NCBI GenBank assembly: GCA_012719395.1
Contig: JAAYAL010000036.1
Span: forward strand, 1 to 32,027
Direction of reading: 5' to 3'
Source of the DNA: Gaiellales bacterium
GTDB lineage: Bacteria; Actinomycetota; Thermoleophilia; RBG-16-64-13
DNA length: 32,027 nucleotides
Below the pieces are notes generated by a model that searched no databases, was not told the DNA's origin, and was given only the letters and a program-made list of their open reading frames with translations. Below are positions 29,220-32,027 of the stretch, piece after piece (position 1 is the first letter of the stretch; the number at the start of each line of letters is the position of its first letter). The position numbers and the translations under genes are program-made.

Positions 29220-30454
29220 AGCCTTCCCAGGTTGAGCCCGACCAGCTCCTTCCACCAGTAGTCCAGGCCGGTCCACCACTTCTCCCGCCCAATGCAACGG
29301 AAATACGGCGGGCGGAGCGCCAGAATGACATCGCCGATGCGATAGCGCGCGAGGATTGGGGTGGAGACCACCAGGCTGCCCAACTCCCCCGGCCTCATCT
29401 CGTGCATCATCTTGACGCCTCCGCGCGTCAGCACCTCAAACAAGAAGAGGTCGTAGTTGGGCACCCAGGCCCTGCGGTCGTCCCGCTGCTGGCCGAACAT
29501 GCCCTCGGTGGCGCCGTAGATCTCCCTTATGGCCACCGGGCCGTAGAGGGCGGTCAGTTGCGCAGCGTGACGGGTGTTGATGCCCGGGGTGCTGCCCAGG
29601 GTCATGACCTGTGTTTTCCAGAGATCCTTGGGGTAGACGCCGTGGCGTCGACGGAGGTACCTCCCGAACTCGAGAGCGGTCTGACACACACCCCCGATCA
29701 GCGTGACGTTCTGGCCCCCGCCCTTCTCAATGGTCAATTCGAAGCGGTTGTCCCAGTCACGCCGGGCAGTGCCGCCCCCGAGGCTGTCGATCTCCTCCTG
29801 GGCAGGGACCGAGCGAATGGGAGTGAACATGGAGACGTACTTGGTGTAGATGCCGGAACTGTAGCCATACGCGACATCCCGATCGCCCACGCGAACCGAG
29901 CCTACGACGGAGGGAAAGTTGAGGTTGAGATTGACCCCGTCAATGAGATCCAATCGTTGGCTCGCAGCCACATACGCCATCATGGCGCGCCCGGCGCTCA
30001 CCCGCATACGCAGGTCGGTCGGCGTCATGGGGATGAACTTGGGCTCGCCATCGACTGTGCCACGGGTGATAGCCCATCCCACCGGTTCCTCGCAGAGGAG
30101 CGCAGCGGTGTTACCGGCCAGGACGTCCTGAATGATCGGCCGGTAGTCGTCGTAGGTCATGATGGGAAAGGAGCGGCGGTAGGCGGCAACCAGGCCGGTG
30201 GGGGCGGCCGCCTCCGCGTCGAAGCTTCCCGAGGCCAAGGCTTCTGCTCCACGGCCGGCGCCGTAGCCGGTGCGGGCATAGTCGCGTATGAGCCCGCGAA
30301 GCACGGCGTCCTGGGCCAAAGCAGGGTCCTCCACGGCCCGCCACCAAGGCCCCAGTTGCTCTTGCAGCACCGCTGCGAGATGAGCGGCCTGCTCCCTGGC
30401 TGCCGACACCGAGCCCTCAGGGTCACCGCCGCCGCGCGATGCAATCTCCCCCAC
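29216..30454 (-). CDS. GH3-family adenylate-forming enzyme
   Basis: The protein (412 residues from GTG 30454, GGAGG upstream) matches the GH3 branch of adenylate-forming enzymes. It has 'FPIMTYDDYRPIIQDVLAGN' (about 105-124), a nucleotide-loop equivalent 'ITRGTVDGEPKFIPMTPT', the adenine motif 'REIYGATEGMFGQQ' (about 315-328) and the ribose-contact motif 'ARYRIGDVILAL'. Family members activate an acid with ATP and transfer it to an amine or thiol. Plant members conjugate auxin and jasmonate; bacterial substrates are mostly unknown. The loop 'RGTVDGEP' is less Ser/Thr-rich than usual. It ends 'ELVGLNLGRL', so the small C-terminal domain is reduced. An octamer repeat array lies just upstream. 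Confidence 0.8.
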   Translation of the reverse strand: MGEIASRGGGDPEGSVSAAREQAAHLAAVLQEQLGPWWRAVEDPALAQDAVLRGLIRDYARTGYGAGRGAEALASGSFDAEAAAPTGLVAAYRRSFPIMTYDDYRPIIQDVLAGNTAALLCEEPVGWAITRGTVDGEPKFIPMTPTDLRMRVSAGRAMMAYVAASQRLDLIDGVNLNLNFPSVVGSVRVGDRDVAYGYSSGIYTKYVSMFTPIRSVPAQEEIDSLGGGTARRDWDNRFELTIEKGGGQNVTLIGGVCQTALEFGRYLRRRHGVYPKDLWKTQVMTLGSTPGINTRHAAQLTALYGPVAIREIYGATEGMFGQQRDDRRAWVPNYDLFLFEVLTRGGVKMMHEMRPGELGSLVVSTPILARYRIGDVILALRPPYFRCIGREKWWTGLDYWWKELVGLNLGRL

Positions 30455-30486
30455 CGGCCCTCCCTCAAATACCGTTGGCCCCGCGC

Positions 30487-30533
30487 CACGCTGGCACGCT
30501 GGCACGCTGGCACGCTGGCACGCTGGCACGCTG
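30487..30533. repeat. Octamer tandem repeat (CACGCTGG, 5.9 copies)
   Basis: Five perfect copies of the 8-base unit and a sixth lacking one base run from 30487 to 30533, about 33 bases upstream of the GH3-like GTG start. On the minus strand the unit reads CCAGCGTG. Since 8 is not a multiple of 3, a change in copy number would shift any frame crossing it, or alter promoter spacing. Confidence 0.9.
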
Positions 30534-30633
30534 ATGACACTATGCGCGCCTGGGTGCGTTCGTCAAACCTGGCGCCACCCAGCAGTTGTCACCGGCTGGG
30601 AGCGGACATCCCTTTCCGCGGTTCCTGCCCGCG

Positions 30634-30999
30634 CTACCGCCACTTCAGTTCGATCTCGATCTCGTGCTCCCCATCCTTCTCCGCGTACTCGAGCTCGAAC
30701 TCCACCGACTCGGCCAGTCGTCCCACGGACACTCCACCCACGACCAAGCTGCCGCCCTCGATCTCCAGCACAATGGCCTTGAGGCGCGAAATCACCTGAG
30801 TGCACGTGAGCGTCTGCCCCACCTCCACCTCCACGCCCTCCGACTCCTCGTTTTCGGCGCAGGGCCCCGCCTCGCCGGCCGCTTCCTCGCCGGCCACATC
30901 TCGCTCGGCAACGTCCTCTTCGCCGGTGGAAGCGCCCACATCCGCCGGCTCCGGGGCCTGATCCTCCAAGGGAGGTGTTTCCTTCTGGACGTCCTCCAT
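30634..30999 (-). CDS. Amphi-Trp domain-containing protein
   Basis: ATG 30999 (MEDVQKETPPLEDQ) has AGGAGG upstream; the longer frame is not supported. The first about 60 residues are acidic and low-complexity (Glu/Ala/Pro). The C-terminal about 60 residues fit the amphi-Trp domain: a helix 'TCTQVISRLKAIVLEIEGG', a strand 'SLVVGGVSVGRLAESVEFELE' and a charged strand ending 'HEIEIELKWR', with the terminal Trp. Such domains occur in bacteria and archaea in small acidic proteins of unknown function. It is divergent from the lipoprotein stub and DUF488 genes. Confidence 0.75.
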   Translation of the reverse strand: MEDVQKETPPLEDQAPEPADVGASTGEEDVAERDVAGEEAAGEAGPCAENEESEGVEVEVGQTLTCTQVISRLKAIVLEIEGGSLVVGGVSVGRLAESVEFELEYAEKDGEHEIEIELKWR

Positions 31000-31068
31000 C
31001 TGCCTGCCTCCTGATTGGCTGTGGTTGCCGTGCCACCCGTAAGGTGTGTCGGCTCCCATCCATCGTAC

Positions 31069-31074
31069 TATTAT
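31069..31074 (+). promoter_or_regulatory. -10-like element upstream of the lipoprotein stub
   Basis: TATTAT lies about 55 nt before the ATG at 31130, in an AT-richer patch between divergent genes. The complement also contains a GATAAT that could serve the amphi-Trp gene. No -35 is convincing on either strand. Confidence 0.3.
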
Positions 31075-31129
31075 CGAACACACCAGGAACCGTCATCCAC
31101 ACGGAACCTCCACGGCCGAAGGAGCTCAC

Positions 31130-31405
31130 ATGGTGAGACGAGCAGCGGGATACGCGGTGATCCTCCCCCTGGCGCCGGCCGCCTCCTCCTGCGGCACGTC
31201 CGAGGAACCTGACGTGAGGGGCACCGGCACCGACACCTTGACCAGTTCTGCGTCGACCACGTCGGCGCCAACCACATCCATGCCCTGCTCAGCCCCCTCA
31301 GCGGCCGCCGCATACATCGCCGCCAGCAACCCTGACGGGCGGGGAGCGCCGCAGACCGGCGATGATCGTGTCATACGACTCGAACCCGGCGGGGAATCCC
31401 GCTGA
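31130..31405 (+). CDS. Short lipoprotein-like protein, probably a stub
   Basis: ATG 31130 has AAGGAG 5 nt upstream. The 91 residues start with a lipoprotein-type signal (MVRRAAGYAVILPLAPAASSC, Cys21 as possible lipid site in a weak lipobox). A Thr/Ser linker follows ('DTLTSSASTTSAPTTSMP'), as in the larger lipoproteins of this window. A short tail ends 'RVIRLEPGGESR', with no room for a domain. It looks like the N-terminal remnant of a larger lipoprotein. Its stop overlaps the DUF488 start (TGATG), so it now serves as the upstream, coupled gene. Confidence 0.55.
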   Translation: MVRRAAGYAVILPLAPAASSCGTSEEPDVRGTGTDTLTSSASTTSAPTTSMPCSAPSAAAAYIAASNPDGRGAPQTGDDRVIRLEPGGESR

Positions 31406-31986
31406 TGTCCAACCCCAAGACCCCCACCGTCTACACCGTGGGCCATTCGACCCGCCCCCTTGACGACTTCGTCGCCTTGCTGCGCGGCTTCGGAGTGCAA
31501 CGCGTGGTGGACGTGCGCACCATCCCCCACTCCCGGCACAATCCCCAGTTCGACCGCAGAACTCTGGCCACCGCTCTGCGCAACCGCCGCTTCAGCTACC
31601 GTCACCTGCGGGGGTTGGGCGGCCTGCGCCATGCCCGAGCCGACTCCCCCAACCTGGGCTGGCGCAACCTCTCCTTCCGGGGCTTCGCCGACTACATGCA
31701 GACTCAGGCGTTTGCGGAGGCGCTGGAGGCGCTCATCGCACTGGCTGAAGAGAGACCCACCGTCATCATGTGCGCTGAAGCCGTCCCCTGGCGCTGCCAC
31801 CGCTACCTGATTGCCGATGCCCTCCTGGTGCGCGGCTTGCCCGTGGCGCACCTCATGGCCCCCGGCGTGGCCCGAGCCCACAGCCTCCACCCGCTGGCCG
31901 TGGTCCACGAGGGCCTGATCACCTATCCGGCTCCCCCCAACGAGGAGCCGGCGGGAGCCATCAGCCCGCGTCACCCATCACGTTGA
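31405..31986 (+). CDS. DUF488 family protein
   Basis: The 193-residue protein begins with the family signature 'VYTVGHSTRPLDDFVALLRG' (about 9-28), then 'VVDVRTIPHSRHNPQFDRR' and 'YRHLRGLGG'. Near residue 130 it has the conserved Cys motif 'IMCAEAVPWRCHRYLIADAL'. The cysteines and His in 'CAE...CHR' suggest metal or redox chemistry. The function of DUF488 is not established. ATG 31405 overlaps the stop of the lipoprotein stub (TGATG), so translation is coupled. A hairpin lies right at its stop codon. Confidence 0.9.
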   Translation: MSNPKTPTVYTVGHSTRPLDDFVALLRGFGVQRVVDVRTIPHSRHNPQFDRRTLATALRNRRFSYRHLRGLGGLRHARADSPNLGWRNLSFRGFADYMQTQAFAEALEALIALAEERPTVIMCAEAVPWRCHRYLIADALLVRGLPVAHLMAPGVARAHSLHPLAVVHEGLITYPAPPNEEPAGAISPRHPSR

Positions 31987-32002
31987 GGGGCTGAGCCCCT
32001 CA
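31984..32002 (+). terminator. Hairpin at the DUF488 stop codon
   Basis: TGAGGGGC and GCCCCTCA pair over 8 bp around TGA, beginning at the stop codon itself. There is no T-tract in the few remaining bases. It is a likely transcription end. Confidence 0.5.
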
Positions 32003-32027
32003 GCCGATCCGGCGACACCACACACGA

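Noticed and set aside
1-32027. CRISPR arrays, rRNA and tRNA genes
   Set aside because: No regularly spaced repeat-spacer pattern was seen (the only tandem array is the 8-base unit at 30487), and no T-loop GTTCGAATC-type sequence with cloverleaf pairing or rRNA core sequence was found by eye.

Overview
The window looks like a chromosomal segment of a high-GC Gram-positive bacterium, most likely an actinobacterium of a deep-branching, S-layer-bearing lineage. The evidence is the GC-rich codon use, strong GGAGG-type ribosome sites, many lipoproteins with Ser/Thr-rich linkers, proteins with SLH (S-layer homology) modules, and the gene order polA-rpsA-coaE-uvrB. The lineage is inferred; no rRNA or other marker here fixes it.

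Layout. (1) Bases 1-16,100 are an accessory cell-envelope region read mostly from the minus strand. It holds a partial ORF at the left edge, two small lipoproteins, a 610-residue lipoprotein with an internal duplication, two beta-propeller/SLH proteins, a further lipoprotein, and an ECF sigma factor followed by a membrane protein with a large extracellular part (a putative anti-sigma/sensor). Two toxin-antitoxin modules sit among them: a Phd/YefM-ParE type pair (plus strand, 3388-3997) and an AbiEi-AbiEii type pair (minus strand, 11931-13462). The region is full of paralog debris: a C-terminal lipoprotein scrap (3136-3240), an N-terminal scrap of the same family (8329-8421), and an SLH tail (11534-11593). 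(2) Bases 16,300-17,700 hold a frameshifted DUF1330 gene, a very strong hairpin, a 40-codon membrane/Gly4Ser protein and an MgtC/SapB transporter. The last two are divergent around a palindrome resembling a CsoR-family operator, and both appear to lack an ATG at the position marked by their ribosome site. (3) Bases 17,680-25,170 are the housekeeping block uvrB, lytic transglycosylase, coaE, rpsA, polA (all minus). (4) Bases 25,290-32,027 mix small membrane proteins, rplY (L25/CTC), an uncharacterised 193-residue protein with a decayed second copy nearby, an acyl-CoA ligase reduced by two in-frame internal deletions, a GH3-like adenylate-forming enzyme preceded by an octamer tandem repeat, an amphi-Trp protein, a stub lipoprotein and a DUF488 protein.

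How it fits together. The housekeeping block covers DNA repair/replication, translation and CoA synthesis. The left region appears to be a fast-evolving surface-protein cluster whose genes are duplicated, fused, split and eroded. The clearest case is a domain that is a stand-alone lipoprotein in one copy (10383-11537) and fused behind SLH modules in the other (5954-8254); relic sequence shows the ancestral arrangement, two genes overlapping by GTGA. I found no CRISPR array, rRNA or tRNA gene. No complete new defence or biosynthetic system can be claimed. The most novel leads are the non-AUG divergent pair at 16.7-17.0 kb, the fusion/fission record at 5.9-11.6 kb, and the ECF/sensor pair.
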